Positions 40,961-49,274 of a stretch of 64,000 bases of DNA are shown one piece after another. The translations under genes and the position numbers were made by a program. A model generated the notes under the pieces. It did no database searches. It was given only the letters and a program-made list of their open reading frames with translations, and was not told the origin of the DNA. Every line of letters begins with the position of its first letter. Position 1 is the stretch's first letter. The stretch is from Nonomuraea jiangxiensis (GTDB lineage: Bacteria > Actinomycetota > Actinomycetes > Streptosporangiales > Streptosporangiaceae): NCBI RefSeq assembly GCF_900099965.1, contig NZ_FNDJ01000033.1:60895-124894 (forward strand). Direction: 5' to 3'.

Positions 40961-41077
40961 CCCAACCCCCTGGCGTGCGCTGGTCTTGGCGCCCATTAGA
41001 ACGGGGAGGTCGCCGCCGAAGCCCGAGCCGCTCTGCCCCATGTCCAATGAGAAGGCGTTGTTTGCGAGTTCCTGAGC

Positions 41078-41105
41078 TTGACCGGCCAATAAGTACGGGT
41101 ATATG
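41078..41105 (+). promoter_or_regulatory. Promoter candidate for the M43 metalloprotease gene
   Basis: TTGACC at 41078-41083 is followed after 16 bases by TATATG at 41100-41105, a good housekeeping-type pair pointing to the gene at 41181 with a ~70-base leader. The same AT-richer stretch must also carry the sheath-operon promoter on the other strand, for which no clear boxes were seen. Confidence 0.45.
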
Positions 41106-41180
41106 CGCCGAAAAGCACATAAAACGTACATGTGTGCTTCGAGGCGAGCCACCCGGTTCGAGCTCCGGAGGTACAGCTCC

Positions 41181-42269
41181 ATGTCCGAATATGGATCTCC
41201 AGCACCCACCCGTGACCTGTGCGGCACCATGCTCGTGCACCGCAGGCTGCTCAACGAGAGCATGACCTACCGCGCCCGGCGCGCCACGATCGAGGAGCGG
41301 GCGCTGCAGTACGAGCAGGGCATGCGCATGTCCGTGCGCACCGGCGTGGTCACGTTGCCGGTCGTCGTCCACGTGGTGCACAACCCGCAGGCACCGGAGC
41401 AGAACATCTCCGACGAGCAGATCCACAGCCAGCTGGCCGTGCTCAACAAGGACTTCAGGGCAGCCAATCCCGATGTGCGGAACGTGCCCGACGTCTGGAA
41501 GCCGCTGGTGGCGGACGCCAGGGTCGAGTTCCGGCTCGCGACGCGGGACCCGCACGGCGAGGCGACCGACGGGATCGTCCGCGTGGAGACCGAGCGGCGC
41601 AGCTTCACCTGGGACGACGCCGTCAAGGCCGGCGCCACCGGCGGAGCGGACCCCTGGCCGAGCGACCAGTACCTCAACATCTGGGTCTGCCTGCTCGGCG
41701 GCGGCCTGCTCGGCTACGCGCAGTTCCCCGGCGGCCCGCCGCAGACCGACGGCGTCGTCATCCTGCACACCGCCTTCGGCACCACGGGCACGGCGAGCAG
41801 GCCCTTCGACGGCGGCCGTACGGCGACGCACGAGATCGGCCACTGGCTGGACCTCTACCACATCTGGGGCGACGACGACGGCGCCTGCAGCAGCGACGAC
41901 AAGGTCGCCGACACGCCGAACCAGGCCGGCGCGAACACCGGAAAGCCCACCTTCCCGCGCGTCACCTGCGACAACGGTCCCAATGGCGACATGTTCGTCA
42001 ACTACATGGACTACACCGACGACGCGGCCATGTACATGTTCACCCGGGGCCAGGCCACCCGGATGGACGCCTGCCTGGAGGGTTCCCGGGCGTCGTTCCT
42101 GGTCGGGCAGGAGGCGCGGGCGGTCTCCGCGGCCGTGCTGGCACAGGCCGGTCCCGCGTTCGACGGGGAGGTGGCGCGGCTGCTGCACGACACCGAGCGC
42201 CGGACCACGGAGGTCCTCAACGACATCCGCTCGGCGCTCGGCCTGGTCACCCGCCATCCGGGCGGCTGA
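41181..42269 (+). CDS. M43 pappalysin-like zinc metalloprotease
   Basis: 362 aa from ATG 41181, which follows GGAGG by 9 bases. The zinc site is HEIGHWLDLYH (His217, Glu218, His221, His227), with Asp in the place often held by Gly or Asn, and the Met-turn is NYMDY (Met276). Cys residues at ACSSDD and VTCDN fit the M43 loop disulphide. Despite belonging to a family of secreted proteases it shows no signal peptide, and it is divergent from the sheath operon, so delivery by the CIS is a plausible inference. The last ~70 residues are helical and not part of the peptidase. Confidence 0.85.
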   Translation: MSEYGSPAPTRDLCGTMLVHRRLLNESMTYRARRATIEERALQYEQGMRMSVRTGVVTLPVVVHVVHNPQAPEQNISDEQIHSQLAVLNKDFRAANPDVRNVPDVWKPLVADARVEFRLATRDPHGEATDGIVRVETERRSFTWDDAVKAGATGGADPWPSDQYLNIWVCLLGGGLLGYAQFPGGPPQTDGVVILHTAFGTTGTASRPFDGGRTATHEIGHWLDLYHIWGDDDGACSSDDKVADTPNQAGANTGKPTFPRVTCDNGPNGDMFVNYMDYTDDAAMYMFTRGQATRMDACLEGSRASFLVGQEARAVSAAVLAQAGPAFDGEVARLLHDTERRTTEVLNDIRSALGLVTRHPGG

Positions 42270-42283
42270 CCAGAGGGCGAAGG

Positions 42284-42601
42284 ATGAGCTGCGCCCCGTC
42301 GGGCCTCGTCGGCTGCTGGTTGCACTCGTACGAGGAGGACGGCGAGACGACGGCGGTGTACCGGCCGTCCGACCACCCGTTCCCGCCCTCGCGGCGGGTG
42401 CGGCGGGGGCTGGAGTTCCGGGCGGACGGGACGTTCGTCGAGCTGCGTCCCGGCCCTGACGACCGTCCGCGGCCGGTCACCGGCCACTGGCGAGCCGGGG
42501 AGGGCGGCCGCGTCCGGGTCGCCTTCCCGCCGGGGCAGGGCGCGCCGATCGAGCTCACCGTCGTCTCCTGCGCGGACGACAGGCTCGTCCTCGCCAAGTG
42601 A
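42284..42601 (+). CDS. Small hypothetical protein downstream of the M43 protease, 105 aa
   Basis: MSCAPSGLVGCWLHSYEEDG onwards; soluble, beta-rich with WLHSYEED and GLEFRADGTFVELRPGPDDRP, reminiscent of small lipocalin-like or stress-response domains (weak). Start ATG 42284 lies 14 bases after the protease stop, so the two genes are probably cotranscribed and this could be its inhibitor or chaperone; nothing in the sequence proves that. Confidence 0.65.
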   Translation: MSCAPSGLVGCWLHSYEEDGETTAVYRPSDHPFPPSRRVRRGLEFRADGTFVELRPGPDDRPRPVTGHWRAGEGGRVRVAFPPGQGAPIELTVVSCADDRLVLAK

Positions 42602-42642
42602 CCCCGGGTCGCGCGGGAGAGGCAGCCGAAGCCGCGTCGCCG

Positions 42643-43227
42643 CTAGTCCTCGATCGGGCGGCCGAAGGTGACGGCGTCCCGTACAGACTGCGGTGCCGTG
42701 GTGCGGAGGGCGGCGTCGGGACGTGCGCCGAGCGCGTCGTTGACGGTCGAGAACGCGATCCGCAGCGCCACGAACACGGTGATCGCGAAGATCCGGCCGT
42801 CGTCGAATCCCGCCTCCCGCAACGCGCGCACGTCGGCCTGGCCGATCGCGTTGGGATCGCGGGCCACCTTCCGCGCCCAGTCCGCCAGCGCCCGCTCCTC
42901 AGGCGTCAACCCGTCGTCGTCGCCCCGCAGCACCCCCGACGCCGTACGGGCGTCGGCGGCCTCGGCCAGCTTGCCGCCCCAGGCCAGCGAGCAGTACGAG
43001 TCCCCGAGGGCCGACGCGCAGGCGGTCACCAGGATGCCGCGGGTGCGCAGGTCGAGCCCTCCTGCTTCGACGCACTGCCGCAGCAGGCCGAACAGCCCCG
43101 TCATGGTGTCCGGCTGGTGGGCCCAGAGCTTCGTGACGTTCATGACGTAGCCGAGTTCGGCCAGGTCCTCGTCGAACAGCCGCCGCGCCTCCGGAGTCTC
43201 CTCCGCAGGCTGAAGGAATCCGCTCAT
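42643..43227 (-). CDS. Carboxymuconolactone decarboxylase / AhpD-like protein
   Basis: 194 aa, all-helical, with RGILVTACASALGDSYCSLAWGGKLAE matching the AhpD/CMD family core. AhpD peroxidases use a CxxC pair; here only one Cys (SYCSLAW) is present in the active-site helix, so it may be a decarboxylase-like or non-peroxidatic member. ATG 43227 follows GGGAGAA. It stands alone, convergent with the 105-aa gene. Confidence 0.82.
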   Translation of the reverse strand: MSGFLQPAEETPEARRLFDEDLAELGYVMNVTKLWAHQPDTMTGLFGLLRQCVEAGGLDLRTRGILVTACASALGDSYCSLAWGGKLAEAADARTASGVLRGDDDGLTPEERALADWARKVARDPNAIGQADVRALREAGFDDGRIFAITVFVALRIAFSTVNDALGARPDAALRTTAPQSVRDAVTFGRPIED

Positions 43228-43332
43228 ATGTATTCTCCCTCTCCCAGAAGGAGAATCTTCGACCGCGCTTGCCAAACGATTGCCGGCCGCTCACAGCGGT
43301 TCATGGCGGCGCTCCCGGCCACGGGCGGGGCT

Positions 43333-44109
43333 TCAGGCGGGTTGGCAGCCGGGGCACCAGACGGTGGTGCGGCCGGTGATGCGGCGGCGGGACAGAGGGG
43401 TGCCGCAGCGCGGGCAGGGGCCGTCGGGCTCGTCGCGGGCACCGGTGAGCCAGGTGTCACGCGGGGGCACGCGTTCTGCCTTGATCGACTCGCGCAGGAC
43501 GCGGCGCATCGCCTGGTACAGCGCGGCGCGTTCGGTTTCGTTCAGGTCGTTCGCGGCCCGCTGGGGGTTGACGCGGGCGCGCCAGCAGATCTCGTCGGCG
43601 AGAAGGTTGCCGAGGCCGGCGAGGACGGTCTGGTCGGTCAGCACCGATTTGAGCCGTCCCCGGCGGCGCGACAGCAGGTCGTCGAAGCGCTCGCGTGACA
43701 CGTCGCGCGCGTCGGGGCCGAGGTCGCCGATCACCCGCTCGGCCTGGCGCTCGTCGTCGGCGAGGCGGATGCCCTGGAGTTTGCGCATGTCGCGGAAGCG
43801 CAGCTCGCCGTCGTCGAACTGCCAGACGACCCGGTCATGCCGGTGCCGTGGCTCGTGCGGGGGATGCCAGGACAGCGAGCCGGTCATGCCGAAGTGCAGC
43901 ATCAGCACCGGCCCGCCGGCGGGCGCGATCAGCCACTTGCCGTGCCGTCTGGGCTGCTCGAACCGGTGCCCTCGCAGCGCGGCGGCCAGGCGCCGGGCGC
44001 TGGTGCCGCGCAGGATCCCGGGGTCGTGCACGCGTACGGCCCTGATCGGCTCGCCGGTGTGCTCGGACAGCACCCGGCGGAAGCCTTCCACGTCCGGCAG
44101 TTCCGGCAT
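43333..44109 (-). CDS. Fpg/Nei-family DNA glycosylase
   Basis: 258 aa. The start is fixed by the catalytic N-terminus MPELPDVEG (Pro2 becomes the Schiff-base nucleophile, Glu3 and Glu6-type acid follow). The helix-two-turn-helix region has TVLAGLGNLLADEICWRA with the usual Asn, and the C-terminal zinc finger is CPRC...CPGC. The enzyme removes oxidised bases and nicks the strand. Whether it belongs to the Fpg or Nei branch is not clear from sequence alone. No strong ribosome site is visible. Confidence 0.92.
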   Translation of the reverse strand: MPELPDVEGFRRVLSEHTGEPIRAVRVHDPGILRGTSARRLAAALRGHRFEQPRRHGKWLIAPAGGPVLMLHFGMTGSLSWHPPHEPRHRHDRVVWQFDDGELRFRDMRKLQGIRLADDERQAERVIGDLGPDARDVSRERFDDLLSRRRGRLKSVLTDQTVLAGLGNLLADEICWRARVNPQRAANDLNETERAALYQAMRRVLRESIKAERVPPRDTWLTGARDEPDGPCPRCGTPLSRRRITGRTTVWCPGCQPA

Positions 44110-44181
44110 ACGGCATGACCTCCCCACATTGCCCAACCTCATCCCCGGTCCCCGCCCGCTGCGGGGACACCGGATCGTGGG

Positions 44182-45102
44182 TCAGACGGTCAGGACGATC
44201 TTTCCGCGGGTCCGGCCGGAGGCGCTCAGCCGCCACGCCTCCGCGGCCTCGGCGAGGGGCAGGGCGCGGTCCACGTGTACGGTCAGCTTGCCCTCGTCGG
44301 CGAGGCTCGCCAGCGCGGCCAGGTCGGCGGGGTCGGGGCGGACCCATACGTAGTGGCCGCCGTGCTTCTCGGCGGCGTCGGTGGTGATGGACACCACGCG
44401 CTGCGGCCGGCGTACCAGTGAGAGGGACACCTCCATGGCGTCCCCGCCGGCGAAGTCGAGGGCCGCGTCCACGCCGCCGGGCGCCAGCGCGCGCACCCGG
44501 TCGGCGAGCCCCTCGCCGTAGGTGACGGGCTCGGCTCCCAGGGAGCGGAGGAAGTCGTGGTTGCGCTCGCTCGCGGTGCCGATCACCCGGGCGCCGAGCG
44601 CCGCCGCGATCCGCACCCCGAACGACCCGACGCCACCCGAGGCGGCATGGATCAGTACGGTGTCGCCCTCCGTCACGCCGGCCCGCCTGATCGACCGGTA
44701 CGCGGTGAGCCCGGCCAGCGGCACCCCGGCCGCCTGCTCCCAGCTCAGGGACGTGGGCTTCTTGGCGAGCATGCGTACGTTGGCCGAGACGAACTCCGCG
44801 TACGTGCCGTACTGCACCCAGTCCTTGCGCACGTAGCCGTATACCTCGTCGCCGACCGCGAACTCCGGGGAGTCGGGGCCGACGCGCTCGACGACCCCCG
44901 CCACGTCCCAGCCCGGGATGAGCGGGAAATCGGTGTACATGATCGGATCGAGGTAGCCGGCGGCGAGCTTCCAGTCGACGGGGTTCACGCCCGCGGCCTT
45001 CACCCGGATCAGTACCTCGCCCGGAGCGACCTTGGGATCGGGAAGGTCAACGAGGTGAAGATCGTCGGCCGAGCCGTACTTGTCCAGAACGATTGCCTTC
45101 AT
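44182..45102 (-). CDS. Zinc-independent quinone oxidoreductase (MDR family, NADP-dependent)
   Basis: 306 aa. GroES-like N-terminal domain (MKAIVLDKYGSADDLHL, VKAAGVNPVDWKLAAGY, PGWDVAGVVERVG) and a Rossmann domain with HAASGGVGSFGVRIAAALGARVIGT, the AxxGxxG NADP motif. The structural zinc Cys cluster of alcohol dehydrogenases is missing, as in quinone reductases. ATG 45102 is chosen because the conserved MKAIV start is there. Possible role in detoxification; it is not coupled to its neighbours. Confidence 0.88.
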   Translation of the reverse strand: MKAIVLDKYGSADDLHLVDLPDPKVAPGEVLIRVKAAGVNPVDWKLAAGYLDPIMYTDFPLIPGWDVAGVVERVGPDSPEFAVGDEVYGYVRKDWVQYGTYAEFVSANVRMLAKKPTSLSWEQAAGVPLAGLTAYRSIRRAGVTEGDTVLIHAASGGVGSFGVRIAAALGARVIGTASERNHDFLRSLGAEPVTYGEGLADRVRALAPGGVDAALDFAGGDAMEVSLSLVRRPQRVVSITTDAAEKHGGHYVWVRPDPADLAALASLADEGKLTVHVDRALPLAEAAEAWRLSASGRTRGKIVLTV

Positions 45103-45226
45103 GTAGGGAACAACCGACGCCGGGTCTGATCGCATTCCGCGCGGTCCGGGCGTCGTGCCAGGTCAGCGGCGCCGTGCGGGACTTCGGGCCCGTTCCCCCA
45201 GGGCCACCCGCGCTCGGCGTCGATCG

Positions 45227-45601
45227 TCAGCCGGCGACCAGGTCCATGCGGAGGAACTCGGTGATGCGGAGCAGCCTCGGCGGGCGGGCCACCCCGGCCG
45301 GGAGCGCCCGGAACGCCTCGTCCCTCCCGACGAGGCGGGGGGCGGCGAGGTCCACCTCCCTCCCGTCCACCCGGAGCCGTGCGCTGTCGGCGGCCAGCAC
45401 GTTCCGCACCCAGTCCGAGCGCGATCCGTACACCAGGACGAACAGGTAGCCGCCGTCGACCGGATGGGCGTCGAGCGGTGTGCGGTACGTCGCGCCGGAA
45501 ACGCGCCCGACGTGGATCAGCACCGGCCACTTGCCGCCGTTGATCGCCAGCGGGTTGAACACCCGCTTGTTCACGTGCCCCCACCACATGGGCATCGGCA
45601 T
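45227..45601 (-). CDS. Deazaflavin (F420)-dependent nitroreductase-family protein
   Basis: 124 aa. GGKWPVLIHVGRVSGATYRTPLDAHPVDGGYLFVLVYG, then SDWVRNVLAA, match the split-beta-barrel DDN/F420-binding family common in mycobacteria and actinomycetes (parts quoted for orientation). ATG 45601 follows GGAGAGATC. It is divergent from a TetR gene, and three palindromic operators lie between them, so repression by that regulator is likely. Confidence 0.88.
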   Translation of the reverse strand: MPMPMWWGHVNKRVFNPLAINGGKWPVLIHVGRVSGATYRTPLDAHPVDGGYLFVLVYGSRSDWVRNVLAADSARLRVDGREVDLAAPRLVGRDEAFRALPAGVARPPRLLRITEFLRMDLVAG

Positions 45602-45646
45602 CGGGATCTCTCCTTCTCGTCCGGGCAGGCGTCGTGGTTCGCGAGA

Positions 45647-45697
45647 CTTACACCAGTAAGGCGACTTACGGTAGTAAGGTTGGCTTACGCTCGTAAG
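45647..45697. promoter_or_regulatory. Three CTTAC-N4-GTAAG operators (TetR)
   Basis: Perfect palindromic half-sites occur three times: 45647-45660, 45665-45678 and 45684-45697, with centres 18 and 19 bases apart. They fill the divergent region between the deazaflavin reductase and tetR starts. The N4 cores differ (ACCA, GGTA, GCTC) while the CTTAC/GTAAG arms are invariant, which marks the arms as the recognised bases. Confidence 0.85.
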
Positions 45698-45726
45698 GTT
45701 GTCAACCCGCCCACCCCGGAGCCGTC

Positions 45727-46398
45727 GTGTCACCACCACCCCAACCGCTCAGCAGAGACCGCGTGCTCGAAGCCGCCGTCCGGGTCGCCGACCGCGGCGG
45801 CGTGGCGGCGATCACGATGCGCAAGGTCGCGCAGGAACTGGGGGTGGAGGCGATGTCGCTCTACCACCACGTACCGAACAAGGACGCGATTCTCGACGGC
45901 GTCGTCGACATGGTGTTCGCGGCGATCGAGCTGCCCGGCGCCGGGAACGGGGCCGCCCGGGGCCGGGACGACGACTGGCGCGACGCGATCCGGGCCCGTG
46001 CGTCCTCCGCGCGTGCGGTCCTGTCACGGCACAGCTGGGCGCTCGGCCTCATGGACTCCCGCCGCGACCCGGGGCCCGCCACGCTCCGCCACCACGACGC
46101 CGTCCTCGGCGTCCTGCGGAGGGCGGGGTTCACGCTGCCGATGGCCGCGCACGCCGTCTCGCTCATCGACAGCTACGTCGGCGGGTTCGTCCTGCAGGAG
46201 GCGAACCTGCCGCTGAAGACGCCGGAAGAGGTCGAGGACGTGGCCGGCGGCATCCTGGAGAACCTGCCGGCGGAGGAGCTGCCGTACCTCACGGAGATGA
46301 TCGTCGATCACGCCCTGCGGCCCGGCTACGACTATTCGACCGAGTTCGGCTACGGCCTGGATCTGATCCTGGACGCGCTCGAAGCCCGCCGGAAGTAG
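45727..46398 (+). CDS. TetR-family transcriptional regulator
   Basis: 223 aa. The N-terminal helix-turn-helix is clear (VLEAAVRVADRGGVAAITMRKVAQELGVEAMSLYHHVPNKDAILDGVVD, about residues 12-60; shown for orientation in two halves). The C-terminal domain is of the TetR_C (tetracycline-repressor-like) type. GTG 45727 starts 30 bases after the third operator, so the regulator should repress itself and the divergent reductase. Confidence 0.92.
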   Translation: MSPPPQPLSRDRVLEAAVRVADRGGVAAITMRKVAQELGVEAMSLYHHVPNKDAILDGVVDMVFAAIELPGAGNGAARGRDDDWRDAIRARASSARAVLSRHSWALGLMDSRRDPGPATLRHHDAVLGVLRRAGFTLPMAAHAVSLIDSYVGGFVLQEANLPLKTPEEVEDVAGGILENLPAEELPYLTEMIVDHALRPGYDYSTEFGYGLDLILDALEARRK

Positions 46399-46425
46399 CG
46401 CTCCCAGGTCGCTGTCGCCGGACGG

Positions 46426-46455
46426 AACCCGTGCCCGGCGGGCGGGGCACGGGTT
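46426..46455. terminator. Bidirectional terminator hairpin
   Basis: AACCCGTGCCC (46426-46436) pairs perfectly with GGGCACGGGTT (46445-46455): an 11-bp stem with an 8-base loop, located between the convergent tetR and MFS genes. A short T-run follows on the plus strand. Confidence 0.85.
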
Positions 46456-46463
46456 TCGCGGGG

Positions 46464-47831
46464 TCAGGAGGTGCGGGCGTCGTCGAGGACCCGGGCCGCC
46501 TCCCGTTCGTACGAGCCGCGGGCGGCCAGGACCACCAGGCCGCCGAGGACCATGGGGACGATCAGCGCGTACATGGCGAGCAGGAGGGAGCCGGTGGCGT
46601 CGGAGGTCATGCCGACGACGAGGGGGCCGAAGGCGACGCCGATCGTCAGCAGGACCTGAAGGACGGCGAAGCCGACACCGCGCGACGTGGCCGTCACGAC
46701 GTCGGCGACGCAGGCCGTGCACGTGGGGATCGCGGTGGAGGAGATCGTGACGGCCAGCAGGATGAGGATCACCAGCGCCACGGTGGAGCTCATGAGCAGG
46801 GCGACGCCGAGCAGGGCCGAGCCGATGGTGATGCCGGCGCCGCCGACGAGCAGCCTGCCGCCCTTGACCCGCCCGTGCATCCGCTTCCCGAGGTAGGTGC
46901 CGACCACGGTGCCGGCCAGCACGCCCACGATGGTGATGCCGCCGCTGATGCTGCTGGCGACGCCGGTCTCCATGCCGAAGACGCGGACCATGAGGGAGGG
47001 CAGCCAGTAGTAGACGCCGCCGAGGCCGAAGGTGAGGATCATGATGCCGAGGCCGACGAGGACCAGGGTGCGGATGGCCAGAACCTGGCGCACCTGACGC
47101 CAGAAGAGAGGCTTCGCGCCGGCACCGGGCGGCGGGGTCTGCGGGGGTACCGCGGCGGTGGGTGGAGGTGTCGCGGCGGTGGCCATGAGCTTGTCGATCT
47201 GGCCGCGCTGGGGCTCGCGCAGCCGCCAGACGAGGACGGCGGTCAGCGCTCCCGGGATCGCCATCAGCAGGAAGGCGGCCCGCCAGCCGTACGCCTGGCC
47301 GATCACGCCGCCCAGCAGGGTGCCGACGCCGCCGAGGTAGGTGGTCATCCGGGTCCAGCCGTACACCTGCATGCGGGTGGCGGCGGGGTAGTAGTCGGCG
47401 AGCAGGCTGCCCACGGCGGGGTTGTCGACGTTCTCGGCGGCGGCGAGCAGCACCCGCGTGAGGTAGAAGACGGCGAACCCGGCGGCCAGGCCGGAGCCGA
47501 GGGTGACCAGGGCCCAGCAGAAGACCACGATCGCAATGATCTTGGTACGGCTGTGACGGTCGGCGAGGTATCCGGCAGGCAGCGCGACGATGGCGGCGGC
47601 CAGCGCCGAGGCGGTCGGGATGGATCCGGCGGCGGTGTCGCTGAAGCCCCATTCGGCCTGTACCAGGGGCAGCACGCCGGACATCAGGTTGTGTTCGATG
47701 CGATCGACCATGCCGACGATGAACAGCACGACGAACGGCCCCCACCCGAAGGGATTGGGATCGGACGGGCTGATGCCGCCAGGTGGCGGGGATCCGAGTC
47801 GGCGGCGTACGCGGGCGACGGTCTTCACCAT
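46464..47831 (-). CDS. MFS transporter
   Basis: 455 aa with about 12 membrane helices. The A-motif-like loop DRHSRTKI after helix 2, the conserved N-terminal NPFGWGPFVVLFIVGMVDRIE and a long central cytoplasmic loop with a Pro/Thr-rich stretch (ATPPPTAAVPPQTPPPGAG) are seen. ATG 47831 follows GGAGGAG by 7 bases. Operator palindromes lie 56-81 bases upstream. The substrate is unknown; architecture resembles efflux or organic-acid carriers. Confidence 0.88.
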   Translation of the reverse strand: MVKTVARVRRRLGSPPPGGISPSDPNPFGWGPFVVLFIVGMVDRIEHNLMSGVLPLVQAEWGFSDTAAGSIPTASALAAAIVALPAGYLADRHSRTKIIAIVVFCWALVTLGSGLAAGFAVFYLTRVLLAAAENVDNPAVGSLLADYYPAATRMQVYGWTRMTTYLGGVGTLLGGVIGQAYGWRAAFLLMAIPGALTAVLVWRLREPQRGQIDKLMATAATPPPTAAVPPQTPPPGAGAKPLFWRQVRQVLAIRTLVLVGLGIMILTFGLGGVYYWLPSLMVRVFGMETGVASSISGGITIVGVLAGTVVGTYLGKRMHGRVKGGRLLVGGAGITIGSALLGVALLMSSTVALVILILLAVTISSTAIPTCTACVADVVTATSRGVGFAVLQVLLTIGVAFGPLVVGMTSDATGSLLLAMYALIVPMVLGGLVVLAARGSYEREAARVLDDARTS

Positions 47832-47886
47832 GACTTTCTCCTCCGCGGTCGGTCCCCCCGGGTGGTGCATGGGATGCGGGTCCACC

Positions 47887-47912
47887 AGAACGCTGTTCTG
47901 GAACAGAGTTCT
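47887..47912. promoter_or_regulatory. Double palindromic operator upstream of the MFS gene
   Basis: Two adjacent 13-base palindromes: AGAAC-GCT-GTTCT (47887-47899) and GGAAC-AGA-GTTCT (47900-47912); together they also form a 26-base near-perfect palindrome centred on TG. Such paired sites are typical of TetR-family regulators of efflux pumps. No regulator gene adjoins, so the cognate protein is elsewhere. Confidence 0.7.
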
Positions 47913-48200
47913 AGGAAGAGTGTCGTACATCACATCCAGATGCACCAGTGCGAAGCGGTGCCGGGTGTTGCCGGGTTCGTGCGATGTGACGAATGCGATC
48001 CCGCGCCGCGCCCCGATCTTGCGCGATGTCACGAAGACACCGGCCGCCGGCCGCCCCTATCGTCCAGAGGTCTCGGGTTCCGCGGGCACCGGCAGGCAGG
48101 CGGTCGCGGAGGAGTCGCTTGACGCGCGGGGTGCTCGTGGACGAGGTGCCGGGGGAGAGGTGCGCGCAACGCATCGTGGCCGGCGGGGCGGGCGAGCTGC
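47913..48200. other. Stretch without a supported gene
   Basis: No intact gene is visible between the MFS operator and the autoinducer-synthase remnant. Reading frames here are interrupted or have no recognisable protein features. The missing N-terminal third of the LuxI-like protein should lie here if it were intact; I could not recover it in any frame. Confidence 0.4.
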
Positions 48201-48661
48201 CGGGAGGTCACGGGATGCTGCCGGCTGCTGCCCACCGACGGTCCCTACATGCTCCGCGACGTCTTCGCCGGGATGCTGCGTGGTGGCCCGGCCCCCCGCG
48301 ATCCGGCCGTCTGGGAGATCAGCCGGCTGGCGACCGGTCACGCCCGCTCCCGTACCGGGCCGTCGGGGCGGCTTGCGGGGCCCGGGGGGCTCGGGCCGCT
48401 GGCTCGCGCGCTGCTCCGGGAGGCGTTCCGCTGGGTCGACCAGCGCGGTGACACGGTGGTCGCGGTTTCCAGCGTGGCCCTGGAACGCAGCGTGAACGCC
48501 ATGGGCGTGGACACCCGCCGCCTCGGCGACGGCGGGCGACGCGCGTCGGCAAGCTGCTCTGCTCCGCCTACGCCACGTCGACCAGGGATTTCCTGGAGAA
48601 CGTACGTCCCGCGCCGGAGGCGGAGGTGCACTGCCGGGGTGGTGACGCGACCGGCGGTTGA
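48201..48661 (+). pseudogene. Degenerate LuxI-type acyl-homoserine-lactone synthase
   Basis: Frame 1 reads GCCRLLPTDGPYMLRDVF, APRDPAVWEISRLA and VVAVSSVALERSVNAMGVDTRRLG, the hallmark central part of LuxI enzymes (RLLPT, MLRDVF and WEhSR are core motifs). The C-terminal part, RVGKLLCSAYATSTRDFLENVRP, is in a different frame starting near 48539, so a frameshift lies at about 48510-48540. The N-terminal third, with the usual conserved Arg and Phe-Trp residues, is not recognisable. The gene should make no functional autoinducer synthase. It was probably acquired by transfer, since LuxI homologues are rare in actinomycetes. Confidence 0.75.
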
Positions 48662-48778
48662 AGGGCGTCAACCCCGCCTAGCGCCGCCGCCACACCGGTG
48701 AATAAGGTGTGGATCACATGTCGCTTCGAGGACCGGAGAAAAGGGGCGGCTCCATCGTCGACGGTGGGATGACTCGCG

Positions 48779-49195
48779 ATGACCATTCTGTCCATCAACG
48801 TCACACGCCGGTCGGCTTACCGCCTGATCTCGCTTGAGGGTGAGCTGGACAGGCTCACTCAGCCGAGCCTGGCCGAGCGCCTCGACGAGGCGCTGAGTGA
48901 CCTGCGGCCGCCGGCCGTGGTCGTCGATGTGACTCGCCTGAGTTTCTGCGACTCCAGCGGCCTGCGGGCCTTGGCGCAGGCGCGTGACCGGGCGGTCGCG
49001 GCCGACGGCTGGTTGCGCCTGGTCGGCGTGAACGGCCCGCTGGCCTTGTTGTTGCACGTCACCGGGTTGATCGAGCTGTTGCCCACCCATGACGACGTGG
49101 ACCAGGCGCTGCGTGGTGTGGCCGCGCCGCCGGGCCCCGGGCGGGCCTCCGGGGAGGACACCGCGACGCACCGTCCGGCGCCACCGGGCGTGTAA
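48779..49195 (+). CDS. STAS-domain anti-anti-sigma factor
   Basis: 138 aa. The STAS fold has LEGELDRLTQPSL, VVVDVTRLSFCDSSGLRAL with the phosphorylatable Ser in DSSG, and a C-terminal disordered tail (GPGRASGEDTATHRPAPP). Such proteins bind an RsbW-like kinase when dephosphorylated and free a sigma factor. The next gene, 70 bases on, encodes just such a kinase. Confidence 0.9.
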   Translation: MTILSINVTRRSAYRLISLEGELDRLTQPSLAERLDEALSDLRPPAVVVDVTRLSFCDSSGLRALAQARDRAVAADGWLRLVGVNGPLALLLHVTGLIELLPTHDDVDQALRGVAAPPGPGRASGEDTATHRPAPPGV

Positions 49196-49274
49196 GGACG
49201 TTTACTTCCGCGTCGTCCGGCCAGAGGCAGGTTCTGGGCTCATAAATCACACCCTGTAGGAGGATATGGGGGCA

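Noticed and set aside
41140..41175. tRNA-like GGTTCGAGCTCC segment
   Set aside because: It resembles a T-arm only by chance; no acceptor stem or anticodon arm can be formed around it.
20040..42601. Complete prophage
   Set aside because: There is no integrase, terminase, portal, capsid or replication gene. Instead, there are CIS-specific genes (Pvc15-type ATPase, DUF4157, DUF4255), so it is an injection-system locus.
48249..48701. 150-codon ORF as an intact LuxI-like gene
   Set aside because: Conserved LuxI sequence continues in a different frame at the C-terminus, and conserved residues also precede its ATG without a start, so the gene is broken rather than short.
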